From Pleurodeles waltl (Eukaryota; Chordata; Amphibia; Caudata; Salamandridae), in assembly GCF_031143425.1 (NCBI RefSeq), contig NC_090450.1, positions 169,865,272 to 169,929,271 of the forward strand: 64,000 nt of DNA, given 5' to 3'. The notes below the pieces were generated by a model, which did not search any database, had not been told where the DNA came from, and was given only the letters and a program-made list of their open reading frames with translations. This document shows, piece after piece, positions 48,140 to 58,202 of the stretch. Each line of letters opens with the position of its first letter. Position 1 is the stretch's first letter. Both the position numbers and the translations under genes were made by a program.

Positions 48140-49070
48140 TAAGCCCAGCCCCCACAAACACCTATGCTTAATCAACACAGTGTGGGTCATATAACACCCC
48201 CCACATTCACAGGGCTCTTTTTCTGAACTACATACTGGAAGTTTACAGAGAGCTTGGGCTTCCAGAACACCTCAAGGAGAAAAATATGAAGGGCACAGCA
48301 TAGACTGGTGATGCTAAACCTCTTCTACTTAAGGGCTGTAACTATGTGGTGCTTGCATATGTTTTATTGTAGTTTAACATAAACGTTAGCCCCAACCTTT
48401 TTTAACTATACCTAACAGAGTGAAATGCATATGTTTTTGTACAGGTTATTTTGAGACAACATTTTATACTGTGTTGAAAACAGTTGTTTAATATGTAGAG
48501 GTGTACAGTATGTTTAAAGGCGTTAAAACAATGGTTGTGGTAAAAATAGAAGTGTCTAAATTTATAGACCAATATACATGTTGATTAAAATGTTTTTAAT
48601 ATTGTAATCCTTAGCTATGTAGTCTAGGCCAACACAATTTTATTATTCTGTTGTTTTTTATAAAATAGGTTTATCAAACACTGTATGTTTTAAAAAGGTT
48701 ACTAGCAGTGTCTACTTTAGGGTTAGTGGTGATGTGGACAGGGTGGCGCCGGTTTTGGGGATCGCAGTGTTTAGCAATAACTTATGAAGCTAACAATGTA
48801 AAACACACAGTATATATTGTCTTTAAGATGCATTTTTAATGTTAAGATACGGTCTGCAATTAATGTTCAAGCCTGAGTTTTGTTTAGAGTTTGTGTTGAT
48901 GACTTGTAAAGTAGCGCAGAGGGTGAAGATGCAGGCTGCGAAGAACAGAAATATATGCGTTAGCTGTGCGTCTAGGTAAAGCCTACCTTTATAAACACTT
49001 TTAAAAATTATATTAATGTATGTTGGAGGAGGCCTGTGGCGAGATGTGGTGGAACAATGTTTAAATTGTG
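48140..49070. other. Polinton left interior, no gene recognised
   Basis: AT-rich DNA with no credible frame. It could contain a promoter or 5' exon of the spliced gene at 51.3-52.0 kb. Confidence 0.3.
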
Positions 49071-49310
49071 CTTGTTGTTTCAGGTCCTAAGCATTTACAC
49101 CTGTTTTTTGATGGTCTGCACTTATTCTGGCAGGTGGAGGCATTGTCTTGTTGGTTCTGGTGCTGAGCATTTGCACGTATTTTTGAGGGTCTGCACTTAT
49201 TCTTGAGGGTGGAGGCAATGCTTAATTTGTACTTGTTGGTTCTGGCGCTGAGAATTTGCACCTATTTTTTTTTTGTTAGGGTCTGCGCTTATTGTAATGC
49301 CTCAAACATT
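49071..49310 (+). repeat. Tandem repeat, ~80-bp unit, three copies
   Basis: Units begin CTTGTTGKTTC at 49,071, 49,147 and 49,232. Each contains a CATTTGCAC-like segment and GGGTCTGCACTTATT. Confidence 0.8.
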
Positions 49311-49559
49311 TACTGCGAGCAAAATACACATATAGAAAAGACTTGGGAAGAGAAAAATGAAAAAGCATTACAATGGGAGAAAGTAAATAGCTGCAAGAGT
49401 GAGCTGTAGGGGCTGGGAGTGGCTTTTAAGTGGATTGAAGAGGTCCGAGATGGCGTTAGGATTACTCGGCCTCTGTATTCAGTGTTCGCACATTTCGTTG
49501 TAGCAGCCGGATGATTAAGAGGAGGGCTTTGGGCTCCAGGGAGTTTTTATTTACAAATT

Positions 49560-50111
49560 AAGCACTAGGGATCCCGAGCCGCACAGCGCTCCGGGACCCT
49601 AGTTATTAACTTACCAACCATGCTCTCAGAGACCCCGTGGTCTCTGAGAGCATATATGTCTAGTTAATAACAAGGGTCCCCCGAGCGCTGTGCGGCTCGG
49701 AGAGTCCGTTATCAGCAGAACAGAACTGTTCACAGAGACCGCGCGGCCTCTGAGAACAGATCTGTTCTGCTGATCTCGGAGGTCCCCAGAGCCGCACATC
49801 TCGCGGGACCTCCAGCTATTTACTTAACATCTCTGCTCTCATAGTCTGCCGGGGACACACCGCGGCTTATGAGAACAAGTCAGGCGGTTTAATAACTGAG
49901 ACTGCCGAGCGTGTTGCAGCTCGGCAGTCTCTGTTATTAACCCTTCCAACTTGCTCTCAGAAGCCGTGCGGTGTCCCCGGCGGCCTCTGAGAGCAGGCCT
50001 CTTACCACCATATGGTGGCAGGAGGCCTCGCACCGCTTTAGACCCCCTCCAGCCCCCTTGGGATTAGAGGGGGTCTAGCGCTGTCCGAGGCCTCCTGCCA
50101 CCATATGGTGG
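49560..50111. repeat. Array of alternating palindromes / nested hairpins
   Basis: Several strong inverted repeats stand in series. One is a 14-bp perfect stem at 49,621-49,634/49,639-49,652 with a 4-nt loop. The next is CAGCAGAACAGA at 49,713-49,724 with its complement at 49,761-49,772. A 20-bp stem with one mismatch lies at 49,891-49,910/49,919-49,938. TAGACCCCCTC (50,039-50,049) pairs with 50,067-50,077. A perfect 26-bp inverted repeat lies at 50,005-50,030/50,086-50,111. Arms of the form TTATTAAC-n-GCTCTCAGAG and their inverse alternate along the array. It is non-coding and probably a foldback-type insertion within the Polinton. Confidence 0.85.
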
Positions 50112-51323
50112 CTGAGAAGACGTGGATGGCGCAAGGTGTGGGCCTGAGGACCCGAGCCTCACGCGCTTGGGCCCTCAGGCCCTTGCAATAGAAAATAAGG
50201 TTGGGGCCCTTGGAGCCAGAGCAGGAAGCATTTTTTTTATTTTTTTTATGTGAAATAAATAAAATAAAAAATAAATACAAAAATAAAAATACAAAAATGA
50301 ATAAAAAAATCAATAAAAACACATACATAAAAATAATTTAAAAGAAAATGTTAAAAAACTGGGGGCTACAGGGCAGAGGTCACAGAACAGTGTGTGTGTT
50401 TTTCCACCTTTGATCTGTGGCCTTTGCCCTGTAACCCCTACCTCCAACCATACAGCTTAACAGTGGTGGGGGCATTGAGCAGCAGGCTCAGGCTCAGGCT
50501 CCACAAACCCCAGCCACTCACCTTAGGTCAGGGTCCAGTTGTCATGGGATGGTGCTGAGACAGACACAGGGTCCCCACATGCTGCCTCCACAGAATGCAA
50601 TTTTTTTCAAAAAGTCTGTGTCTAGGGTGTTGGAGCTGGCTCAGCCTATCTGCTCCACCCTGGAGGCTGGAGTTTAGATTGAGCTCCACCCCCACACATG
50701 GTTCAGAGCGTTAGAGAGCTAGGGTGAAAACATGGCGTGGATCCTAGGATCTGGCTGCCAGTCTATTGTACATGTATATATTCAAGGAACTGTAATGTTT
50801 TTAAATTGTGTTTTTATATATTTTTATAATTAGTGTTATTATACGGCGTTATAAAGACCATAGGCAGCATTGTGATATGAGTAAAATAAGGTTATGGAGC
50901 CCTTGGAATTATATAAATGATAACTTATAGAGAGTATTCTAGAGCTCATGTTGCGTAGGAGCGCTGCCTTGTGGACTTTTTTAATAAACAGTGTATGGTT
51001 TTTGAGAAAATGTGAACAAATGGCTTTGTGTAGTGTACCTTCAGAGCATGGGAGCTTAACAGATGGCATCTTGAGAGACTTTTTTTTTTTTTTTTTTTTA
51101 ACTTTTGCGAGATTTTTTGAGTGGGTTATGCATTTAAAATTAAATGAGTTATGCTTAGTCAGTTTTGTCTCTTTTGTACGTAGGATCCCCAACAGCCTTC
51201 GTTGTCCCCAGAGGAAATAAAGGCAATGTAACAAGGTATATCAGAGATCTGGGTCATCGGCCGTTCTAAACAAAGATGTCATGATTGTTATTTTTTTATT
51301 TTACCATTAATGTGCTTTTACAG
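50112..51323. other. Non-coding Polinton interior or nested insertion
   Basis: It contains an A/T-rich stretch of AAATAAA words at 50,230-50,345, a GC-richer segment at 50,350-50,720 and a T run at 51,080-51,099. No coding frame was recognised. Confidence 0.35.
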
Positions 51324-51422
51324 GTTATGATGCAGAACTACAGGTTGCGGTTGGTGCTCTGAAACAAATCCTCCAGGCTGAAGATGGTCCAAGAACAATG
51401 TCTCAGGATGCAGCTTTTGCAG
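51324..51422 (+). CDS. Candidate exon 1 of a spliced Polinton gene
   Basis: This 99-nt open segment lies between an acceptor (TTTTACAG at 51,316-51,323) and a donor (AG then GTAAAT from 51,423). The frame from 51,326 gives YDAELQVAVGALKQILQAED and then GPRTMSQDAAFA, ending in phase 1. It has no recognised domain. Upstream exons are unknown. The next two segments continue the same frame, which supports a real gene. Confidence 0.5.
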
Positions 51423-51570
51423 GTAAATAAAAGGAGTCCTTGTGTAAACACTGTGAAAACCTTAAAAGCCCCTATAAACACATCATCGAAGGAAACCTCA
51501 GAGAACTTGTATAGTCTGTGTATTATATTGTAAATGTAACAATTTAATCTTTCTTTCTCCCCGCCCCCAG

Positions 51571-51705
51571 GGGTACAAGCGACCCCCATGGTAACGACCC
51601 AGAATGTGGTAGGGAGCGTTAAAAAGACAGTCCGCAAAAGGAAGTCCTTAGACGCTGTGGAAGGTCCAGCTATTAAGAAAGGTCCCTCACAACGGAACAC
51701 CTCAG
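51571..51705 (+). CDS. Candidate exon 2 of a spliced Polinton gene
   Basis: 135 nt, a multiple of three, follow a pyrimidine-rich acceptor (CCGCCCCCAG at 51,561-51,570) and are followed by donor GTGAG at 51,706. In phase 1 the frame is fully open and includes a basic run KKTVRKRKS, a possible nuclear-localisation or DNA-binding stretch. Phase 1 at both ends fits the neighbours. Function unknown. Confidence 0.52.
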
Positions 51706-51830
51706 GTGAGTTTTTAGAAACTGTAGAGCCAGATGAATTCAATCCTTAGTGTATCTCAAACCTCTTTCACCCCCATGGAATAGCGGCTATAACAACACCT
51801 AATATGTATTTTGTTATCTTTACATCCTAG

Positions 51831-52004
51831 AGTCATCACAAAAGAGCTCTGGAGCAGTCGGCCATCAGGCTAAGCAGATGGCGTCATCCTTAAAGGACAA
51901 GAGCGTGACCCTTCAAAACCCCACGGCACCAGCCGCATCCATGAACATCGCAGGACCCCAGGACCAACTGTGCATCGGCTTTACAGACCGCGGTCATGGC
52001 CCAG
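51831..52004 (+). CDS. Candidate exon 3 of a spliced Polinton gene
   Basis: 174 nt, also a multiple of three, follow acceptor TACATCCTAG (51,821-51,830); the donor is GTACAG from 52,005. The phase-1 frame is open and rich in Ser, Ala, Gln and Lys (SSLKDKSVTLQN, then LCIGFTDRGHGP). The frame also stays open past the donor to TAG at 52,154-52,156, so the segment may instead be the terminal exon. No family recognised. Confidence 0.5.
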
Positions 52005-52156
52005 GTACAGTTCTTAACTACCCCGCATCAATAGTAATAAAGGCTATGCCCAGTACCCGCGAACACTTCTACAGCAGCTACTCATGTGCAGGGGCTTGGA
52101 CAGTCCCACAGCGTCATGCTTACAACCTCAGACACACACCATTCTATACAGTGTAG

Positions 52157-53734
52157 AACCTTTGTTTGGGACACTAAGCACTACAACAATCCTAAAATAA
52201 ATCGGTTGTCCTTAAAGAACCGTAAGAAGAAGCTGCAGACCCCTGAGCTATAAGCCATGCCCTTAGACCTGTCTTTTAAAAAAGCTGTTAAGGCTCAGAC
52301 TGCTCCACCTAGCTCTTAACGTTCTAAATATTCAAGGCTTGCGGAGTCTAATATAGGAGGGTCTGTCTGCGACCTAGCACCAACAACCTGAATAACTATC
52401 CCTCATAGTCTTTGGGACACACAATTGGAAAATGATCACCCCATAGATGATCCTTATTCCAGGTGTATAGAATTTCTCAAGGCGCTAGCAGGTTTGGTAG
52501 AGAGGTCTGAAGCCACAGCAACGCCCTGTGACTCTAACTCATCCACCGCGGGGTTGCAATCAACAGGGTCTCAATCACCAACACCCATCCACAACGCTTC
52601 CTATGCATCTGAGGCCTTGAGTTATTATGACCAGCATGTAACTTCCCCATGTCTGATGTCACCAGTTACACCCCCCTGGAGCGTACAACCCCACCAGCCC
52701 GACACCAAGTGCCTGCGCGCAGTGGTCTTCACCCTCCTCTTCAGTATACTCTGCCAGCAGTACAGGATGTAGCAGTTCATAAAATCAGAGTTCTGGACTA
52801 CCATCTAGGGATGATCAGGCCTCCCAAACCCCAGGGTTTTCACGTTGAAGCCCTGCTTTTTTGGCTCGTTCCAGTCCATCCATTCAGAAAGGGGGTAATA
52901 ATGTTAACGGGGGACCTGTATCTGGGACGGCTCAGGGAAATGTCAATCATCCATCTAATGCCTCTAGTAATGACCCAGAACATGGCGCAAATCTGTTAGA
53001 CAGTTAAAATTCAGACTATGCCTGAAGACTTTAAAACTGGGTAAGAATGGACGCAATACTGCGTCCTCCAGAGCTACTGTGAGGGCTTTAATACAGAGGT
53101 TAGCACAGTGTAGAAACGAGGTGGTCCAATCTTGCGATTCTGACTATGCATGCAGGCCGACCTACGGAATGTAAGAGCCACATTTATTAATACTAGTGTC
53201 CTTAGGTCTAAAAAAAAAAAAAAAAAGACCCAGGATATACTCAGTAAAACTCTACATGTTTTACTAGTGCTCAAAACCCAAAAGCTGCGAGAGCCAGCCC
53301 CCAACTGTTTAAAACTCCTAAAAGCAGAACCCTCAACACCTACAACACTCCCCATAAGGCCTCAAAATATAAAGTTAGGAGAGAATATAGGCATTTTCAG
53401 GGCCTCAAGGGGTAAAGTTCAGAGCAGGCTCAACCCCAAACCTCCTGACGGATCCTCACCCGTATTAGGTGGAATGTCAAGGGCATCTCCTGTAAATACC
53501 CCAACTATTATTCAAATAGGCTGTCGTCGGTTGTCAAAAACCAGCTGTGCTTGTAAGAAATGGAAGTGGGCTAGTAGCGCTAGACACTGTAAGCTTATAA
53601 TAAGAAAATGAAAGAAAACCAGACTAAGCGTTACAATGAGGCATAAAAATACACCAACAATGAACCGTAATCAACTACCGTCGGATGATACCCTGGGGAG
53701 CCCTCCAACCTCCGACGGCCCTCAAGCTGATGAT
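52157..53734 (+). other. Degenerate coding-like region, unidentified
   Basis: Frames such as 52,425-52,772 and 53,150-53,611 have plausible amino-acid use (Pro/Ser/Thr-rich, then Lys-rich) but no domain I recognise, and a run of 17 A at 53,212-53,228 interrupts the second. They may be remains of another Polinton structural gene. Confidence 0.3.
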
Positions 53735-56215
53735 TAAGAACCAGTGTTTTTGGAAAGTGTAAGAAGGTACAGTTGTACTGTAGAGCTGTTTAACACTACA
53801 GAGCACTATGAAGTGTTTAGGTTTGTTAACCTAGACCATCTAAACTCCTCCGATCATGGTGGTATAGCTATACACCAGGCGTGCAAACGCTCATAGAATG
53901 ATTGTTACACGATGTAGGGCCTAACGATTTCTTTCAGATGTGTTTTCAGGGGCAGGGTCTCAATAGTCCTCTGTTCACCAGAGAGTCATCTCGAGATGTG
54001 TTTGACGCTGTGATGTTTCTAGATAACCTGTCTATGCTTTTACAGAGGAAGGCTGAATTACTTGCGTATGGGACCTTTAGAACCATCGACCCGTTGTTAG
54101 GGGTTGTGATGGCGTTGCTTCCAGAACCTTAAAGAGCATCATGTACAGTAAAATCATCAGCACAAAATATTGATGGTTGATCAACTTTAACACCGGAGCT
54201 ACCAATATGTGTGTGGTGGCGAGCATCGCAGGGTTGTTGGTGGACCGAGCTACCCCAGACAACGTTATTATGTCTATGGCGGCGGCATCCTATGAAGCGC
54301 TTCAACTACCGCCCGACAGACAGGTTGGTTTTGGGTCCCTGGGCCTTTTTGAGAACCATTTTGCCGTGACGGTAAAAGTTCTGTACCACAGCAGTTCTTG
54401 GAAGTACTTCACTACCAATGAACGTGGGGAAAAAACAAGACGGTTTATGTGCTACATGATGAAAACCACTGTTGCGGTATCTTGAACCTGAAGGGTTTTC
54501 TAGGAGCCAAGTACGTGTGCGAGCATTGCGACCACATATACAACAACCGAACCAGACACCAGTGTGAAATGCACTGTAAAATGTGTCAGAGGTACGGGTG
54601 TGTCATCGATGACACTTAGAAGGTGCACTGCTCGACGTGTAAGATGTTTTGTCAGTCGCAAGACTGCTTGAACGTACACACCAACCTTGCACAGTGTGTC
54701 CGCAAATCAGACTGTGGGGCTTGCGGGCGCTACAAGGCTGACGACCACGACTGTAAAGGTATGCAATGTCCCAGGTGTAAAGCATATTCTATAGCCGGAA
54801 TAGCGCACGAGTGTTACATGCTCAAAGGCTTCCCCCAGAAAAAAACAGAAGACTATATCGTATTCGATATAGAGTATACGCAGAAGACGGGTGTGCACCA
54901 GCCTAACTACATTTACGCCCATCATCTAAAAGCCAATGAAAACTGGGAGTTTGAAGGCCAGTCGTGCGTGAATGATGTCCTCAACACGTTTGAGCAACCG
55001 AAATACCACGAGTATACAATGCTGGCACACAAATCGAAAGCATACAACTCGTTCTTTATTCTTCGGGACCTGATTTGTGAAAAGCTTGCCCTGGAGCTCA
55101 TCACCCAGGGTTCCAAACTGATGCTGTTAAAGGTTTTGCCTTTTTTAAATTAGGTTCATAGACACCTTGAATTTTCTGCCCATGAAGTTGAGCAAGTTGC
55201 CAAAAGCCTTTGGATTTAAAGGATGCAAAGGTTGTTTTTTCACACTTTTTTTAACACCTGGGCTAATCAGAATTACAGCGGTCCTATGCCTCTGCCCGCC
55301 AGTTACAGTGTTGAGTACATGATGCCATCTGAAAAAGAGATCTTTCTACAGTGGTACAATGAAAACCGTGAAAATTGATTTTACTTTCAAACAGAGTTGA
55401 AAGCTTACTGTCAGGCGGATGTCATGATCTTGCGAAAAGCGTGCAACCTTTTCAGAGATGTTGTGGTTGAGATGAAGAAATAGGTCAGGATTATCAAAAC
55501 CAAATCCAGTAAGAGGAAAGAAACCGTGGAATACCTAGACCCATTTAAGAACATTACTCTGGCTTCAATGTACATCTCTATTTAACAGCACGTTTTTAAT
55601 GTTTTTAAAACCTGAAACCATAGCTCTAGTACTGCCTGACCTCTAAAACGGTAAACAGAAACGTTACTCCACCCCGTCTATTCAGTGGCTCATGTACGTC
55701 TCAGAAAAAGAGAACATCTTCATTCAACATGCGTTGCAGGGCGTTGAATCCGCCTGGGCCGCTTCTACCTAGATGGGTTTGCGTTAATTAACGGGGTACC
55801 AACCGCCTTTGAGTTCAGCAGTTGCTTTTACCACGGGTGCCCGCATTGTTACAAACCCCACAAGTTTAATAGACTGCAGGGCACCACGTTTGAACATCTG
55901 CATCGTCGTACTCCGACGAAGGTGCAGTATATTGAAAGCAGCGGCTTTGTTTGAGAACCCTCTGGGAACATGAGTGGTTATTCAAGCTAACAAAAGATGC
56001 AAAACTGGGCACTTTTATTAAGAGCCGGCAGTTACCAGCCCTGTTGGCACCCCGTGACACCTTATTCGGTGGTTGTACCAACTCCATACAACTGTAGAGG
56101 GTCGCTGGTGATGGTGAGAAAATACATTACTACAACTTCACCAGTCTGTATCCATTTGTGAACAAGGTGAAGTTGTACCCAGTGGGGCATCCTAGGATCT
56201 TTGTAAATGTATTCC
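53735..56215 (+). pseudogene. Polinton protein-primed DNA polymerase B, decayed and truncated
   Basis: Recognisable blocks in order: an N-terminal segment (53,740-54,110, including LNSPLFTRESSRDVFDA); 54,177-54,485 with VGFGSLGLFENHFAVTV; a cysteine-rich region (54,510-54,800, several CxxC); Exo I as VFDIEYT (about 54,860); Exo II with Asn for the expected Asp (HKSKAYNSFF, about 55,030); FIDTLNFLPMKLSKLPKAFG (about 55,156-55,215); Exo III YCQADVMIL (about 55,410); a LDGF...CFYHGCPHCY block (55,770-55,855); and palm motif A as NFTSLYP (56,134-56,154), where the metal-binding Asp is Asn. There are multiple stops and shifts (for example TAG at 54,618). Everything after YPVGHPRIF is missing. The enzyme would replicate the element from protein-primed TIRs. 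Confidence 0.88.
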
Positions 56216-56375
56216 ATGTTCTAGGGTACTGTATCTCCGTTAGGGCCACATCCCAGGACCCTTTCAGGTCCACCGGTTTAGCCAGTTTTACTGTATGATT
56301 AGAAATCTGATTGTCGGGGAACATGTCCTTAGAGGCGTTGGACGGTAGCGTAATATAAAAAGGTAAGGTCTCCAT
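56130..56375 (-). pseudogene. N-terminus of a Polinton virion-type protein
   Basis: The frame starts METLPFYITLPSNASKDM at 56,375 and continues through FPDNQISNHTVKLAKPVDLK to VALTEIQYPRTWN. This start is familiar from proteins encoded next to the integrase in metazoan Polintons, thought to be capsid-associated (possibly the penton-like minor capsid protein; that label is from memory). It begins 20 bp after the integrase stop. After about residue 57 (near 56,205) it runs into the tail of the opposing polymerase relic, so the remaining 30 or so codons are antisense polymerase sequence and the real gene is lost. Confidence 0.65.
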
Positions 56376-56395
56376 CTCTGCGCTTACAGTGCGAC

Positions 56396-56781
56396 CTCAC
56401 ACACCGTACAGCGAGCTGGCCAAAACCCAACTGTTTAATTTCTCAAGCCACCCCCGCCATTTGACCAGCGCCTGCCTCATAGCTCCGCTGCCTTTCCTTT
56501 TCAGAACCTTTTCAAACCTGTACACCCTGTTCGGATCGTAGGGCACCCTTTATAACTCTTCGTTGTAAAAGACACCTGTTTACCCTTTCCACGTCGTAGT
56601 CCTTCAACTTGTAAATATATACCACTTCTTTAAGCTCCACACTTTCCACTATGAATATCTCATCGCTAAATTTCTGTTGGTAGCCCTTGGTGAAGACGCC
56701 CTTCAACTTTGAAACCCGGACATGATCCCCTTCTTTTAAAGCAGGTTTCTTGACCTTCGCCTCGAGACATTCCTGTAACAC
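56396..56781 (-). pseudogene. Polinton integrase C-terminus with chromodomain
   Basis: The frame from 56,781 shows the SH3-like C-terminal domain of Polinton integrases (KEGDHVRVSKLKGVFTKGYQ, then DEIFIVESVELKEVVYIYKL). After one frame change near 56,560 it continues with VPYDPNRVYRFEKVLKRKG and QALVKWRGWLEKLNSWV, a typical chromodomain ending, to a stop at 56,396. The catalytic DDE core is absent, so the copy cannot integrate itself. In intact elements the integrase joins TIR ends to target DNA with 6-bp staggering, and the chromodomain binds chromatin. Confidence 0.85.
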
Positions 56782-56814
56782 AGGTCACGGGTCATAGTCA
56801 CGTTTCACACATGT

Positions 56815-56958
56815 TCACAGTGGTCGCCGCAAAACCTTTAACAGGCCATATGGCGTCGTAGGGTACGCCCGGCGTTTCCTTTTCAAAATCGATGCTATTG
56901 TAAGTGCTGACACATTTCTTACGCGGCTCTTTGTTCTGGCTTGTAATACTTTGACTGT
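56815..56958 (-). CDS. Candidate second exon of a Polinton minus-strand gene
   Basis: On the - strand an acceptor (GCTGTTCCAG) precedes 144 nt that stay open in the phase delivered by the donor at 57,134. They end at TGA (56,815-56,817) with a basic C-terminus (LKRKRRAYPTTPYGLLKVLR). A second acceptor four bases further would open another frame of similar length, so the exact join is uncertain. Confidence 0.4.
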   Translation of the reverse strand, partial: TVKVLQARTKSRVRNVSALTIASILKRKRRAYPTTPYGLLKVLRRPL

Positions 56959-57133
56959 CTGGAACAGCATAAGCAGTAACAATTTACGTTGTTAACCTTT
57001 GGCGTAGACCCCTCTAGAACATCTCTTTCTGGTTTTGCTTTCTACGGTTCAAACAGAAAGCAAAAGACATACTATTAGTTAAAAGTATGATATCGGCGTA
57101 TACACGATAATTGTCTATAGAGTTTTTACTAAC

Positions 57134-57700
57134 CTCAGCATTTTTGCTACACTCAGTGGCTGCTCTGAAATCTTGCGAGTCGCACAGGTCCATTGGTGTA
57201 TTAGCGGCTTCGGATTTTATATTTGTCAGCTGTACCACGACTGCCTTTGGATCAGGGTCCTCCTGAAAGCCCATATCTTCATAGAACAGCGAATTCGTTG
57301 GTGCTACACCTTCTTCATCATCTTCAGTGTCGTTGAAGTTGAATGCATCACTGAATTAGTCTTTCGAGGCTTCGCTGTCGCTGCTATCAACCTTGATCGG
57401 GGATACCAGTTGCGGCAAATCCTTGAGGCTTAGTTTTTTAAGCTGCTGGCAAAGTTCCTCTTGAAACCCAGTAACGTCGGAACCCCCAACTTTAGGGGCA
57501 GTCTGCTGTGCATTCTCATCCAACACAAGAGGTGTTAGGGTCCAATAATATCTATTGATAGGGTTCTGGGCCCCTGAGGCGGTGGCTTTTCTGGTGAGCG
57601 GATTGTATTTCTTTGTATTGCCTTGACAACCTATTTCAGCAGTGGTGCACGGTTTGGAATGTTGTTCTAACCGACTCCTTATATGTATTCTATGGTTCAA
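57134..57700 (-). pseudogene. Polinton minus-strand gene, first exon, one in-frame stop
   Basis: The frame starts at ATG 57,700 (MNHRIHIRSRLEQHSKPC). It runs through INRYYWTLTPLVLDENAQQT and an acidic Ser/Asp stretch, and is stopped by TAA at 57,356-57,358. The same frame continues at once with FSDAFNFNDTEDDEEG and further to NAE at 57,134, where a GAG|GTTAGT donor follows. It lies directly inside the right TIR. No domain recognised. The continuous frame on both sides of a single stop suggests decay of a once-functional gene. Confidence 0.55.
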
Positions 57701-57802
57701 AAAGGGTGTACGCCTCTACAACACATTGCAGTCACATGCTGTCCTTGATGGCTTTAAGACGATGGGGTTATACGTGGTGCTAATCACATCTCACGACCTT
57801 TT

Positions 57803-58196
57803 CAGTATTTGGCCACCCCCTCTTTTTGGATTAGCCAGCAGTGTGGAGGTTTAGCCTGCACTCCCAATGCTCTGCCCTGTGAGGAGGCCCCCAAGCAGCC
57901 ACTTGGTCCTGAATGTCTGACATGTCCAGACCTGTCCTCTTTGGCTCTGATACAGGTTGCACACCAGCAATGCCCTCATTTTACACAGCCCATAGACCTA
58001 GACACAAGGAGCTAGGACCCTGGCACATGGCTAACACATGACCCCATGATGTCACAACCCACGTGACACACCTACACCTATGTCAGGGCTAACGTCAGCA
58101 CGGGGGCGCCCACGTCCCTGCCTAAGTCATTGCCTACATCACCACGGAGCATGGTACCTGTCAAAAGCTTGATGGAAAGTATCCCCTTATACTACT
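57803..58196 (-). repeat. Polinton right terminal inverted repeat
   Basis: This is the inverted partner of 47,320-47,706, ending CTTATACTACT at 58,196 followed by the AAGACT duplication. Substitutions relative to the left arm are scattered. Confidence 0.92.
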
Positions 58197-58202
58197 AAGA
58201 CT

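Larger units (their letters stand above)
47320..58196. mobile_element. Polinton/Maverick element, complete ends, internally deleted, 6-bp TSD AAGACT
   Basis: Both ends read AGTAGTATAAGGGGATAC, inverted, with long terminal inverted repeats. An exact 6-bp duplication AAGACT flanks it (47,314-47,319 and 58,197-58,202). Six-base duplications and AGT...ACT ends are Polinton hallmarks. It carries a protein-primed DNA polymerase B relic on +, and on - the integrase C-terminus with chromodomain plus a virion-type protein N-terminus. At 10.9 kb it is shorter than the usual 15-20 kb; the packaging ATPase, protease, main capsid gene, polymerase C-terminus and integrase core were not found. These elements straddle the line between transposon and virus. 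Confidence 0.93.
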
